A stretch of DNA of 41,858 nt. Origin: Bacteroidales bacterium UBA5281. GTDB lineage: Bacteria > Bacteroidota > Bacteroidia > Bacteroidales > Lentimicrobiaceae. Each line of letters starts with the position of its first letter. Position 1 is the stretch's first letter. Location: assembly GCA_002410555.1 (NCBI GenBank), contig DHSR01000066.1, positions 4,764 through 46,621 of the forward strand, in the 5' to 3' direction. Of the stretch, positions 7,543-16,616 are shown piece by piece. The notes below the pieces were generated by a model, which saw only the letters and a list, made by a program, of their open reading frames with translations, ran no database searches and had not been told where the DNA came from. A program made the translations under genes and the position numbers.

Positions 7543-7909
7543 AAGCAGGTTGATTTTCTGAAGCGGGATTGTCCATATTGCAGGTTCCTGAAAACCGTGC
7601 TCCAGGCTCAATGGCCAGCTTGGCAGTGGTAATTTCACCGTTTACCAGCGATGAGGCTTTGAGTGAAAGCAGTTCACGCACCAGAAGCGTGCCATTAACT
7701 CTGCCTTCAATGTCAGCATTAATACAAATGATGTCGCCTTCTACCACGCCGGTAGAACCAAGTATAACTTTGCCTCCGGCATTCACTGTGCCGGTCAGGT
7801 TTCCATCAATTCTGATGTTGCCATTCGACTGTATATCACCGGTAATAAAAGTTCCCGACTGAATCAGGTTGGCCGTTTGGATAGGCTCTGGTGTGTTTGG
7901 TTTTCCCAT
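7517..7909 (-). CDS. Bactofilin family polymer-forming protein
   Basis: The 130-residue product has the bactofilin core: a right-handed beta-helix built from short repeats with alternating Gly and hydrophobic residues (TFITGDIQSNGNIRIDG, then VVEGDI, GRVNGTL and SLVNGEI) over residues 18-110, flanked by a Pro/Thr-rich N-terminus and an Ala/Glu-rich tail. Bactofilins self-assemble into filaments at the inner membrane and often position peptidoglycan enzymes. It lies 25 bp after porW on the same strand and across a divergent promoter region from an M23 peptidase, a partner class known for bactofilins in other bacteria. Confidence 0.92.
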   Translation of the reverse strand: MGKPNTPEPIQTANLIQSGTFITGDIQSNGNIRIDGNLTGTVNAGGKVILGSTGVVEGDIICINADIEGRVNGTLLVRELLSLKASSLVNGEITTAKLAIEPGARFSGTCNMDNPASENQPAYAQAELEA

Positions 7910-7934
7910 AGCATTGTGTGATTATGGCTGAATA

Positions 7935-10640
7935 TTATTCACCCAGGTAATTTTTTTTAAAAAACTGCTGATAAGCAGCCGTATTCTTTTCCTTGAAAAA
8001 GCCAGGATAATTTTCTGCTGAAATAAGGAATTGATCATAACTACCTTCACGCATACCCGAAAAAATATAACTGTCATCCCTGATTCCGTTAAAATATTTC
8101 AGCGCTTTTGACAATTCATTAAAACTGCTGATGGTTATCATCTGCCAGGTATCGTCGAGCAGTACACTGTTTACCTGTAAGTTTTCCGTAGAATAATTCC
8201 TGGTATTAAAGTCGGTGATTCTCACCTTGGTTCCGTATACATTTACCTCATTGCCATTCACAATCAGCGCATAAAAGTGAGTAGCCTGAGGGTTAAATTT
8301 GTACATGCTGAAGTCCATAGTCTTTTTAAGAGAATCTGAAACTCTTTCATCTTCTTTGGACAGGGCCGCAGTTCCTCCGGTAGCTTCTTCTTCCCCCAGA
8401 ATAAGCCGTGCATATTCCACCACTTCACTTTGAGGATAATCATTTATTAGTTGTTTCAGTTCAACCTTCATGGTGTCCGTACTCATGGTTTTGCCGAGCG
8501 AAACTGCTTTAAGAAAAGCAAAGCGCGGTATAAGTGTAGCGTCCTGATAATTACTTATGGCTTCATTACTGTATAAAATGGCTGTACGATACTGCCCGCG
8601 TTCAAATGCAAGATAGGTCTCTTCGTAGAGCGATTGTACCCGGTTCTGGGCAGCCAGTAGCTGGGCATTGTATGTAGGATCAATCAGTATTTTGGCATAA
8701 TCACTGTCAGGATAACCATTAATGATCAGATCCTTATATAGTTGCATATTAACACTGTCACCCTGATCCCGGTAAATGCGGTATAGGTGATAACTGGTGC
8801 GCAAGGCATGGTCATTTTCAGGGAAACGGTTGAGCAAGGCGGTAAAAAGCTCTTGGGCTTTGGGTTTGTCAAAAAGTTCTTCCAGATAGATAATTCCGCC
8901 TTCAAACAAGGCCTCAGCAATTTGAGTGTTGCTTGCTTCAATACTTTCGGGAGTCAAAGGTAGCCCTGCAAGGTAGGTATCCCTACTTTTCATGTCGCTG
9001 CCCTTTCCTCTGCCATCCTTTCCCTGTGTTATTGAGTCGGAGGGTACAGTGCCTGACTCAGTCATATCAAAGTTCACTTCGCGCTTATTACTGAGCCGCC
9101 AGTTGTCTTCCAGTTTTCGTCGTCCCCATTTTCGGGTAAACTCGCTGTAACCCATACTAATGGCACCTGGGTTATAGAAATACCAGCCTCCACCTCCCAG
9201 CGAAGTTGTTCCTCTGGTGGGATCAACCATTTGACGGCTGCCCATCAGTCCTGCTCCGGCCTGATCGGCCAGGCGCATCTCTTCTTCCAATCGCCTGGCT
9301 TCTTCTTCCTTCCGGATATATTCGGCTATGGCTGCATCTATAATGGTGAGTCGCTCCGCTTCAGGCATGGCCGCCAGGCGTTGCAGGCTATCCTGAACAT
9401 GCACAGTTTGAAGATTATCAACCAGGCGGGTGAGAATTTCTGTACGTGCAGTAATCTCATCTGCATTCGGAAAATCTGCCGGAATAACCATCAGCGCAGT
9501 ATCATAGTAAGCCTGGGCAGGGCGATATTCTTTGTGCTGATAATAAATATCTGCCAAACGAAGAGATGATATTGCCTTTTGATAATCATTGTCAACGCTG
9601 GTGGCTACAGATTTGCGGAGATTTTTAATACCGAGAGTGTCATTTTTATCTTTGAGGGCAATGTCAGCGAGCGCATAATAAATCTGATCCTGAAAGTCAT
9701 CATTTTTGTTGTCTTTCAGCATTTTTTCCAGTTCCCTGACAATCATTTGCCGGTTTCCCGAATTTACATTATACACCCTGGCCAGGTTAATTCGGGCATT
9801 AAAAGCCATTTCAAATGAAGCCGGACTCTTCAGCACCTTGGCAAAATACTGGCTGGCGGTGTTGTCACGACCTTCTTTCTGATATAATTGGGCAAGAATA
9901 TAGTTTAAGCGGGTGTTGAGTTTTTTATTTTTATTTAATTCCTGGGCTTTGATGATCTCTTCACGTGCCAATTTGTATTTTTCGCGCGCGATGTGCATAT
10001 CGGCCATTACCAGAGGCATTTCCCTGCGCACCTGCCAGGGAAGCAAAGTAGTTTTAGCGTCATTTTGAAGATTTTCAAAAATGGGGATAGCTTTTTCATA
10101 CAATCCCTGTTGAACGTAAGTTTTAGCCAGCCAAAGGCGTGCTTCGTATTTAATGGGATGGTAACTAAAAGTACGCTCAACATGATCAAATGCCCTGCGG
10201 GCAGCATTGTAATCCTGCTTGTAAAAATTGGCTTTACCGATTAGCAGATAACTGTACATGACCCACTTAATATGCTCCTTTTTATCAAATTGCATGGAAT
10301 GCTTTTGGATTACCTTTGAGGCTTTTTCGATGGCACGATCCATATTGGGGTTAACAGCCTGAGCATTTTTTTCGGTGCCGTAATTGTATATGTGAAGAAC
10401 GGTGTTGTAATTGTCTTTGGCTTGTTTTTTCAATTCATTTACACCTTCCTTAACACTTTCATTGCCATTCCAATAGGCGTTATAATGAGCCGTAACATTA
10501 TGATATACCCGCCGGGTAAAGGTGTTTTTACGCGTGGAACAGGATGCTGTTACCAGCAAAAGGGCAAAAGCAACCAACAGAAATTTGTTCGAAATAAAAA
10601 GCTTTGATATCAAAATAAGCCGGATTACGATTTTAATCAA
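7935..10640 (-). CDS. porW: PorW/SprE-type T9SS-associated TPR lipoprotein
   Basis: This product of about 901 residues resembles PorW/SprE, a periplasm-facing lipoprotein needed for type IX secretion and gliding. The N-terminus is a lipoprotein signal (hydrophobic core, then VTASC, lipidated Cys at 34). TPR-like helical repeats fill about 50-400 (for example YKQDYNAARRAFDHVERTF). A charged coiled coil with EEEARRLEEEMRLAD follows near 445, then a PorW-type segment (GGGWYFYNPGAISMGYSEF) and further TPR-like repeats at 580-760. No ATG is available: the frame opens at TTG 10640, and a second TTG at 10613 would give a more usual 25-residue lipoprotein signal. It heads a run with bactofilin and the AtpZ-like genes. 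Confidence 0.9.
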   Translation of the reverse strand: MIKIVIRLILISKLFISNKFLLVAFALLLVTASCSTRKNTFTRRVYHNVTAHYNAYWNGNESVKEGVNELKKQAKDNYNTVLHIYNYGTEKNAQAVNPNMDRAIEKASKVIQKHSMQFDKKEHIKWVMYSYLLIGKANFYKQDYNAARRAFDHVERTFSYHPIKYEARLWLAKTYVQQGLYEKAIPIFENLQNDAKTTLLPWQVRREMPLVMADMHIAREKYKLAREEIIKAQELNKNKKLNTRLNYILAQLYQKEGRDNTASQYFAKVLKSPASFEMAFNARINLARVYNVNSGNRQMIVRELEKMLKDNKNDDFQDQIYYALADIALKDKNDTLGIKNLRKSVATSVDNDYQKAISSLRLADIYYQHKEYRPAQAYYDTALMVIPADFPNADEITARTEILTRLVDNLQTVHVQDSLQRLAAMPEAERLTIIDAAIAEYIRKEEEARRLEEEMRLADQAGAGLMGSRQMVDPTRGTTSLGGGGWYFYNPGAISMGYSEFTRKWGRRKLEDNWRLSNKREVNFDMTESGTVPSDSITQGKDGRGKGSDMKSRDTYLAGLPLTPESIEASNTQIAEALFEGGIIYLEELFDKPKAQELFTALLNRFPENDHALRTSYHLYRIYRDQGDSVNMQLYKDLIINGYPDSDYAKILIDPTYNAQLLAAQNRVQSLYEETYLAFERGQYRTAILYSNEAISNYQDATLIPRFAFLKAVSLGKTMSTDTMKVELKQLINDYPQSEVVEYARLILGEEEATGGTAALSKEDERVSDSLKKTMDFSMYKFNPQATHFYALIVNGNEVNVYGTKVRITDFNTRNYSTENLQVNSVLLDDTWQMITISSFNELSKALKYFNGIRDDSYIFSGMREGSYDQFLISAENYPGFFKEKNTAAYQQFFKKNYLGE

Positions 10641-10654
10641 TAACTGATAAAGTG

Positions 10655-10662
10655 CAAAAATA
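10655..10662 (-). promoter_or_regulatory. Candidate -7 box for porW
   Basis: On the minus strand this reads TATTTTTG, an exact TAnnTTTG match. Initiation a few bases downstream would leave under ten bases before the TTG at 10640 but about 36 before the TTG at 10613, which favours the inner start. The nearest upstream TTG is about 27 bp away, longer than usual. Confidence 0.35.
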
Positions 10663-10836
10663 TTTTATTTTTTCGAATAAGCCGGTAATCAAATACATAA
10701 TTTAGTGTTTTAACCCGGCTTTTGTGCTTATAACTCAGGATATTTGCCAATAAAACTTAAAGGAGAGAGATAAAAAATTACAAGTGGCATATTTTTCGGA
10801 TATTTGCAGCGAAAATCAAGTTAATTGATCCGTTAG

Positions 10837-11745
10837 ATGGCGGTAACTTCCTTAAACGATTCCGGAAATAAGAAAAAGGTGCCCTGGTATTTAAAACTGC
10901 GTAACAAATACCGGCTGGTTATACTAAATGAAGATAGTTTCGAAGAGAAACTTTCATTTAAGTTATCCCGGCTCAATGTGTTTGTAATAAGTGGGATGCT
11001 TGCCATTGTGTTGATCTTTTTTACCATTTATCTGATTGCTTTCACCGGATTGCGCGAATACATTCCGGGTTATAGCAATGCGAGTGTACAGCGCAATTTA
11101 TATGAATTGCAACTCAAAGCCGATTCCATTGAAACTGTTTTGAAAAGCAGCAACATCTACATTGATAACATGAAAATGATATTGAATGATGAAGTTCCCG
11201 GCACCGGCTTTTCAAATGCAGAACCTAAAGATACCACCAGCAAGTTTAATTATTCAAATATTAATATTTCACGTTCTCCTGAAGATTCATTGTTGAGACT
11301 ACAGTATGAACAGGAGAACCGCTATCTGCTCAACAATCAGGTGGAAAGTGTGGGTAAGTCGGCAGTTTCACTGAATAAAATGAATTTTTTTACACCCATA
11401 AAGGGAATAGTTACCAATCATTTTGATGCCTCCAAACAACACTTTGGGGTTGACCTGGCTGCACCCCGTAATGAAGCGGTGAAAGCTGCTTATGACGGGG
11501 TGGTTTTCTTTTCGGAATGGACCGCCGAAACCGGCAATGTGCTTGCCATACAACATCCGGCCAACGTAATTACGGTATATAAACATAATTCGGTATTGTT
11601 ACGTAAGCAGGGAGCATTTGTCAGGGCAGGTGAAACCATTTCCATTATAGGGAATTCCGGTGAATTGTCAACCGGTCCTCATCTGCATTTTGAAATCTGG
11701 ATCAATGGTACAGCGGTAGATCCGGAGAAATTTATGAGTTTTTAA
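10837..11745 (+). CDS. M23 family metallopeptidase, membrane-anchored
   Basis: The 302-residue product has a cytoplasmic basic N-terminus, one membrane helix (about 46-70), a helical linker, and a C-terminal LytM/M23 domain (about 183-300). The zinc site is complete: His202 and Asp206 (HFGVD) and His284 (HLHFE), with His250 and His282 as the usual catalytic histidines. Such enzymes cut peptide cross-links in peptidoglycan and act in shape or division. It is divergent from porW-bactofilin across a 196-bp gap and lies 4 bp before dxr, with which it is probably co-transcribed. The ATG at 10837 is the first in frame. Confidence 0.93.
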   Translation: MAVTSLNDSGNKKKVPWYLKLRNKYRLVILNEDSFEEKLSFKLSRLNVFVISGMLAIVLIFFTIYLIAFTGLREYIPGYSNASVQRNLYELQLKADSIETVLKSSNIYIDNMKMILNDEVPGTGFSNAEPKDTTSKFNYSNINISRSPEDSLLRLQYEQENRYLLNNQVESVGKSAVSLNKMNFFTPIKGIVTNHFDASKQHFGVDLAAPRNEAVKAAYDGVVFFSEWTAETGNVLAIQHPANVITVYKHNSVLLRKQGAFVRAGETISIIGNSGELSTGPHLHFEIWINGTAVDPEKFMSF

Positions 11746-11749
11746 CGTT

Positions 11750-12922
11750 ATGATTAAGCAGGAAACATCTCCCCGGCGTATAGCGGTACTTGGTTCTACC
11801 GGTTCCATTGGTAAGCAAACTCTTGAAGTAATCCGGAAACACCCCGATCATTTTACCCTTGAAGTGCTCACTGCCAATCACAATGCAGACCTGCTGATTG
11901 CTCAGGCATTGGAGCATAAACCAAATGCAGTGGTAATAGGCGATGAAATACTATATAACCACGTGAATGCAGCCCTCTCTCCGCATTTCATTAAAGTATA
12001 TGCCGGCCAGAAATCTTTATATCAGGTGGTTGAAATGGAAACCATCGATCTTGTGATGGTGGCACTGGTGGGCTTTGCCGGACTTCAACCAACCATAAAT
12101 GCAATAAAATCGGGCAAGCCGGTTGCCCTGGCCAACAAAGAAACATTGGTAGCCGGTGGCGAACTGGTTACCAAGCTTGCTGCTCAGCACAATGTAGCCC
12201 TGTTGCCGGTGGATTCAGAACATTCAGCTATTTTTCAGTGTCTGGCCGGGGAGTTCCATAACCCCATCGAAAAAATATACCTTACTGCTTCTGGTGGACC
12301 TTTTCATGAGTATACTCCGGACATGCTTGCCAATATCGGAATTGCTGACGCACTAAACCATCCTAATTGGCAAATGGGTAATAAAATTACCATCGATTGT
12401 GCCACACTGATGAATAAAGGTCTTGAAGTGATAGAGGCCAGTTGGCTTTTTAACCTTCCCGGCAGCTCCATAGAGGTACTGGTGCATCCACAATCCATAG
12501 TTCACAGTATGGTGCAGTTCAGAGATGGCTCCCTGAAAGCTCAATTGGGCATGCCTGATATGCGACTTCCGATACAGTATGCTTTAGGTTATCCCGCCAG
12601 ACTGAGCAACACGTGGGCAAGGCTTGATTTTAGCCGGCAAACCCAACTTACTTTTGCGCCACCCGATATGGAAACATTCCCCTGCCTCAGCCTGGCTTAT
12701 CGGGCATTGCAAAAAGGAGGCAATATTCCCTGTATTATGAATGCAGCCAATGAGGTGGCTGTAGATGCTTTTTTGGCTTCAGAAACCGGGTTTCTCCAGA
12801 TAGCTGATATTATTGAACATGCTATGCTAAATATCACCTGGATAAATAAACCTGATCTTGCCCAGCTTATTGAAACGGATGCCGAAACACGTAAATTTGC
12901 GAAGCAATATATTCACCGTTGA
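11750..12922 (+). CDS. dxr: 1-deoxy-D-xylulose 5-phosphate reductoisomerase
   Basis: Dxr makes 2-C-methyl-D-erythritol 4-phosphate with NADPH, the committed step of the MEP isoprenoid pathway. The 390-residue length is normal. Visible motifs: NADPH fold GSTGSIGKQTL (15-25), LANKETLVAGG, the metal and substrate site LLPVDSEHSAIFQ (151-163), ASGGPF, and MNKGLEVIEA. It begins 4 bp after the M23 peptidase stop. The dxr-rseP order downstream is a common bacterial arrangement linking isoprenoid and envelope genes. Confidence 0.97.
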   Translation: MIKQETSPRRIAVLGSTGSIGKQTLEVIRKHPDHFTLEVLTANHNADLLIAQALEHKPNAVVIGDEILYNHVNAALSPHFIKVYAGQKSLYQVVEMETIDLVMVALVGFAGLQPTINAIKSGKPVALANKETLVAGGELVTKLAAQHNVALLPVDSEHSAIFQCLAGEFHNPIEKIYLTASGGPFHEYTPDMLANIGIADALNHPNWQMGNKITIDCATLMNKGLEVIEASWLFNLPGSSIEVLVHPQSIVHSMVQFRDGSLKAQLGMPDMRLPIQYALGYPARLSNTWARLDFSRQTQLTFAPPDMETFPCLSLAYRALQKGGNIPCIMNAANEVAVDAFLASETGFLQIADIIEHAMLNITWINKPDLAQLIETDAETRKFAKQYIHR

Positions 12923-12988
12923 AAAGTTCGCTCAATCTGAGCTAAATGAATTTGTTTTAAACTGTCACACTAAATTTTTTAATTGAAT

Positions 12989-14308
12989 ATGGAAATTCTG
13001 ATAAAAGCCGCCCAATTGCTGCTAAGCTTATCAATTCTGGTTATTTTTCATGAATTTGGTCATTTTATTACAGCCAAATTATTTAAAACAAGGGTTGAAA
13101 AATTCTATCTCTTTTTTAATCCCTGGTTTTCGCTTTTTAAGTTTAAGAAAGGCGAAACAGAATATGGTATGGGCTGGCTACCACTGGGTGGTTATGTTAA
13201 AATAGCCGGAATGATTGATGAATCCATGGACAAAGAACAAATGGATCAACCTGCCCAGCCGTGGGAGTTCAGAAGTAAGCCTGCATGGCAACGCCTCATT
13301 ATTATGCTTGGAGGGGTAACCGTTAACATTCTGCTGGCCATAGCCATTTATATTGGCATGCTTTGGGCCTGGGGGGAAAAGTACCTTCCGGTGAGTGAAG
13401 TCAAATACGGTATAGTGGTTGATTCAACAGCTTCAGATATGGGGTTGCGTAACGGCGATTTTATTGTTTCGGTTGACCATGAAGAGGTAGAGGATTTCTT
13501 TAAAATTCCGGCAAAAATAATACTCGATAATGCCCGTACCATTCAGGTAATCCGCGACGGAAAACCCTTTGAAATTGAAATTCCCGGGGGTCAACTATCT
13601 AAATTACTTAAAAATCAATCAGGCGAATTCATCAATGTGCGGATGCCCTTTGTAATTGCCGGTTTTCAGCCCGGATCGGTGGCTGAACAGGCCGGACTTC
13701 GCACAGGCGATCGCATCATAGCCATTAATGATTCTTCCACTTTGTTTTTCGATGAATTCAGAAGCCGTATTCCCGCTTATAAAAATAAGACCATTCAATT
13801 GGGCGTAGTGCGGGATAAGGATACCCTGAGCTTTACCATGGATATACCCGAAACCGGATTGATCGGAGCTTACACCAATCCGTCGAGCCACTTTGTTTTT
13901 CATGAAAAAGAATACGGCTTACTTGCTGCTATACCTGCCGGGTTTACACGCACCTGGAAAGGAGTAGGAAATTATCTTAAGCAGCTTAAGTTACTCTTCT
14001 CACCCGAAGTAAAAGCTTATGAATCTGTTGGTGGTTTCATTACTATCGGCAGTATATTTCCCTCTTCCTGGGATTGGCAGGCGTTTTGGAGCCTAACTGC
14101 CTTTTTAAGCATTATGCTGGCAATATTAAATGTACTTCCTATTCCGGCACTGGATGGCGGACACGTAATGTTCCTGTTTTATGAAATGGTAAGCGGTCGC
14201 AAGCCCTCAGATAAATTTATGGAATTTGCACAGATTGTTGGAATGGTACTGCTTTTCGGGTTACTTATTTTTGCAAATGGAAATGATATTGTGAAGCTGT
14301 TTAAGTAA
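12989..14308 (+). CDS. rseP: RseP-family site-2 intramembrane zinc protease
   Basis: This 439-residue inner membrane protease has the metal site HEFGH in its first helix (His21, Glu22, His25) and the third ligand Asp389 in NVLPIPALDGGH, between which lie the WLPLGGYVK motif and two PDZ-like domains (about 140-300; the second holds GSVAEQAGLRTGDRIIAIND). RseP releases anti-sigma factors and clears signal peptide remnants. I chose the ATG at 12989 over a TTG two codons earlier. It follows dxr by 66 bp. The gap carries an AT-rich stretch but no clear promoter, so co-transcription is likely. Confidence 0.96.
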   Translation: MEILIKAAQLLLSLSILVIFHEFGHFITAKLFKTRVEKFYLFFNPWFSLFKFKKGETEYGMGWLPLGGYVKIAGMIDESMDKEQMDQPAQPWEFRSKPAWQRLIIMLGGVTVNILLAIAIYIGMLWAWGEKYLPVSEVKYGIVVDSTASDMGLRNGDFIVSVDHEEVEDFFKIPAKIILDNARTIQVIRDGKPFEIEIPGGQLSKLLKNQSGEFINVRMPFVIAGFQPGSVAEQAGLRTGDRIIAINDSSTLFFDEFRSRIPAYKNKTIQLGVVRDKDTLSFTMDIPETGLIGAYTNPSSHFVFHEKEYGLLAAIPAGFTRTWKGVGNYLKQLKLLFSPEVKAYESVGGFITIGSIFPSSWDWQAFWSLTAFLSIMLAILNVLPIPALDGGHVMFLFYEMVSGRKPSDKFMEFAQIVGMVLLFGLLIFANGNDIVKLFK

Positions 14309-14489
14309 GGAGATAAGCTGCCTTCCGCCTCAGACGTGAGTTGTTGAGTAAGCAGTGTTGAGGAATCGGAGCTCAGTGCCTCTGGCTCTGCCTTAGGCGA
14401 AAGGGTTTCTAATCTGCTCCTGATTGTCTCGGTTATTATTGAATTCGGAACCTGAATGAAGGATCGAAATCCGGAAATAATCTGAAAAA

Positions 14490-15701
14490 ATGTCAAAATC
14501 AAAAGGTAGCAAACCACACATTGGTATTTTTGGTCGCCGCAATAGCGGAAAGAGTTCGCTGATCAATGCATTGGCAGGACAGGAGCTGGCCATTGTGTCT
14601 GATATTCCGGGAACCACCACTGATCCGGTAAAAAAGTCCATGGAAATTTTTGGCATTGGTCCGGTAATATTAATTGATACTGCGGGCATTGATGATGTAG
14701 GGGAGTTGGGTGAAAAACGGGTGGCCCGGTCGAGGGAAGTACTTAAAACCATTGATCAGGCATTACTACTAATCAGTGAAAATATATTCGGCACCGAAGA
14801 AGAAAGACTGATCTCGGATTTTAAAAAATACGAAGTGCCTTTTATGATCATCCACAACAAAAGCGATCTGTTGAGCCTGGATGAATCTTTACATTCCCGG
14901 CTTTTAACCAAATATCAGGTGCCGGTTCTGAATCTGAGCGCCCGCTTTAAACCGGAGCTTGAGGAGTTGACTGCCAAGATGCGTCAATTGATGCCTGAAA
15001 CCGCATATACTGCACCCAGCCTGCTAGGCGATTTGATCTCACCCGGCGATGTGGTGCTGCTGATTACTCCTATTGATAATGAGGCTCCGGAAGGACGCAT
15101 GATATTGCCACAGGTGCAGGCCATACGCGACACACTGGATCACGATGGCGTTGTGCTGGTATGTAAAGAATCAGCAGCAGGCGCTTTTATTGAAAAAATG
15201 AACCCTAAGCCTGCATTGGTGGTAACCGACAGCCAGGTATTTGCAAAAGCTGATGCGGCTGTCCCCCAACATATACCTTTAACCAGCTTCAGTATACTGC
15301 TGGCCCGGCAGCGTGGCGATTTTAAGAATTATCTGAAAGGAACCCCATACATTGCCAACCTGAAAGATGGCGATCGAATATTGATTCTTGAATCCTGCAC
15401 CCATCAGGTTTCGTGCGATGACATTGGCCGGATAAAAATACCCGGGTGGCTACAAAAATTTACAGGTAAAAAACTTGAATTTGTGGTTGTTGCGGGCCTT
15501 ACCAATCTTCCCCGCGATATTCACGACTATGCCATGGTAATACAATGTGGCGGATGTGTAATTACTCGCAAACAAATCATAAATCGTTTAAAACCTGCAG
15601 TGGAAGCCGGTATTCCTGTTACCAATTATGGTATGGCCATCGCCTGGATGCATGGCATCTATAATCGGGCAGTGGCTCCATTTAACATTGCTTCATTGTA
15701 A
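14490..15701 (+). CDS. hydF: [FeFe]-hydrogenase H-cluster maturation GTPase HydF
   Basis: HydF is the scaffold GTPase that carries the 2Fe subcluster built by HydE and HydG and delivers it to HydA. The 403-residue product has an N-terminal Era-like GTPase domain: GRRNSGKSS (15-23), PGTTTDP, DTAG (63-66) and NKSD (123-126). The C-terminal [4Fe-4S] site is CTH (Cys303, His305) and CGGC (Cys353, Cys356); the residue before the last pair is Gln where many HydF proteins have His. HydE, HydG and the hydrogenase itself are not in the window. It follows a 181-bp gap after rseP in which I see no clear control element. Confidence 0.95.
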   Translation: MSKSKGSKPHIGIFGRRNSGKSSLINALAGQELAIVSDIPGTTTDPVKKSMEIFGIGPVILIDTAGIDDVGELGEKRVARSREVLKTIDQALLLISENIFGTEEERLISDFKKYEVPFMIIHNKSDLLSLDESLHSRLLTKYQVPVLNLSARFKPELEELTAKMRQLMPETAYTAPSLLGDLISPGDVVLLITPIDNEAPEGRMILPQVQAIRDTLDHDGVVLVCKESAAGAFIEKMNPKPALVVTDSQVFAKADAAVPQHIPLTSFSILLARQRGDFKNYLKGTPYIANLKDGDRILILESCTHQVSCDDIGRIKIPGWLQKFTGKKLEFVVVAGLTNLPRDIHDYAMVIQCGGCVITRKQIINRLKPAVEAGIPVTNYGMAIAWMHGIYNRAVAPFNIASL

Positions 15702-15723
15702 TAATAATCTCATCTTTTTGCAA

Positions 15724-16427
15724 ATGGAAAATATAGTCATTACCGGAGCTTCTTATGTATAGGTTATCATACCGCCCTGGCCTTTGCCGATATGCCTGAT
15801 GTTCGTATCGCCATTGTTGCCCGCAATGAGTTTAATTTGCAGTCACTGGCTGGAGCATGTAACCTTAAAAAGGGTAAAACCATAGTTCAGCCATTTGCTT
15901 ATGATCTTTCACAAGACAGCCTGGAACCTTTAATTGAACGCATTATACATTTTCTCGGATCGGTGGATGTGCTCATCAATAATGCCGGCGACCTGGTTAA
16001 CAAACCTTTTTCGGAAACCGGTGTAGAAGATTTTAACCGGGTAATGAACATTAACCTCAAGGCTCCATTTTTTCTTATACAGCGAATGCTACCCTGGCTT
16101 AATCCGGGAAGTCATGTGGTGAATATCAGCAGTATGGGTGGCGTGCAGGGAAGCGTTAAATTTCCGGGTCTTTCATTATATAGTACCAGCAAAGGTGCCC
16201 TTGCGGTGCTTACTGAATGTCTGGCTGCCGAATTGACCGCAGAAAGTATTTCGGTAAATTGTCTGGCCTTCGGTTCCGTGCAAACTGCCATGCTGGAGCG
16301 GGCTTTCCCAGATTATAAGGCCCCTGTTACCGCAGAAGAAATGGGTCGTTATGTGGCCGGATTTGCAATGGAAGGACATAAATTTTATAACGGGAAAATA
16401 TTACCCTTATCTTTGTCTACTCCTTAA
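15724..16427 (+). pseudogene. Short-chain dehydrogenase/reductase, frameshifted at the nucleotide-binding motif
   Basis: An ATG at 15724 opens MENIVITGAS, the start of a Rossmann fold, then hits TAG at 15760-15762. Another frame picks up at once with IGYHTALAFAD and runs to TAA at 16425-16427 with a complete SDR core: VLINNAGD, NISS (catalytic Ser) and YSTSKG (Tyr and Lys). Adding one G at about 15757 restores TGASYGIGYH, the expected TGxxxGxG cofactor loop, and one reading frame of about 234 residues. Either one base has been lost in a recently inactivated gene, or the base is a sequencing error. A 211-residue protein starting at the internal ATG 15792 would lack the cofactor loop. It begins 22 bp after hydF. 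The substrate is unknown. Confidence 0.85.
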
Positions 16428-16430
16428 CCC

Positions 16431-16535
16431 GAACTTTTCAGAAAATTTATGAAAATGAAAAAGTTCTGGTTTATTGCGACTTTGGTGGGAGTCAGGGCAG
16501 ATTCAGGTTTTCGTCATGCCTTGCAATACATATGA
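16431..16535 (+). other. Inverted repeat and 28-codon frame between SDR and rseC
   Basis: GAACTTTT (16431-16438) pairs with AAAAGTTC (16459-16466) across a 20-nt loop. An ATG at 16449 opens a 28-residue frame beginning MKMKKFWFIATLVGV, like the start of a signal peptide, ending at TGA 16533-16535. This may be the remnant of a secreted-protein gene or chance; no ribosome site or homology supports it as a real gene. Confidence 0.25.
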
Positions 16536-16616
16536 GCACATAATAGAGTGTTGTTTGTCAAAACCGCGCATATCTGTTTTGGGAGTTAATCAGGTTAAAT
16601 AAATAATTGGTCAATA

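Noticed and set aside
7303..7638. 111-residue AtpZ-like protein starting at 7638
   Set aside because: The first 32 codons overlap bactofilin out of frame and are not membrane-protein-like; the ATG at 7542 fits the family.
14309..14489. Possible small RNA or leader before hydF
   Set aside because: No stable hairpin with T-tract, promoter box or conserved riboswitch core could be made out by eye.
15751..15762. Programmed ribosomal frameshift in the SDR
   Set aside because: No slippery heptamer or following stem-loop is present, and one missing G explains the break fully.
15792..16427. Intact 211-residue SDR starting at the internal ATG
   Set aside because: It would lack the cofactor-binding TGxxxGxG loop, which is visible upstream in another frame; the gene is better read as frameshifted from 15724.
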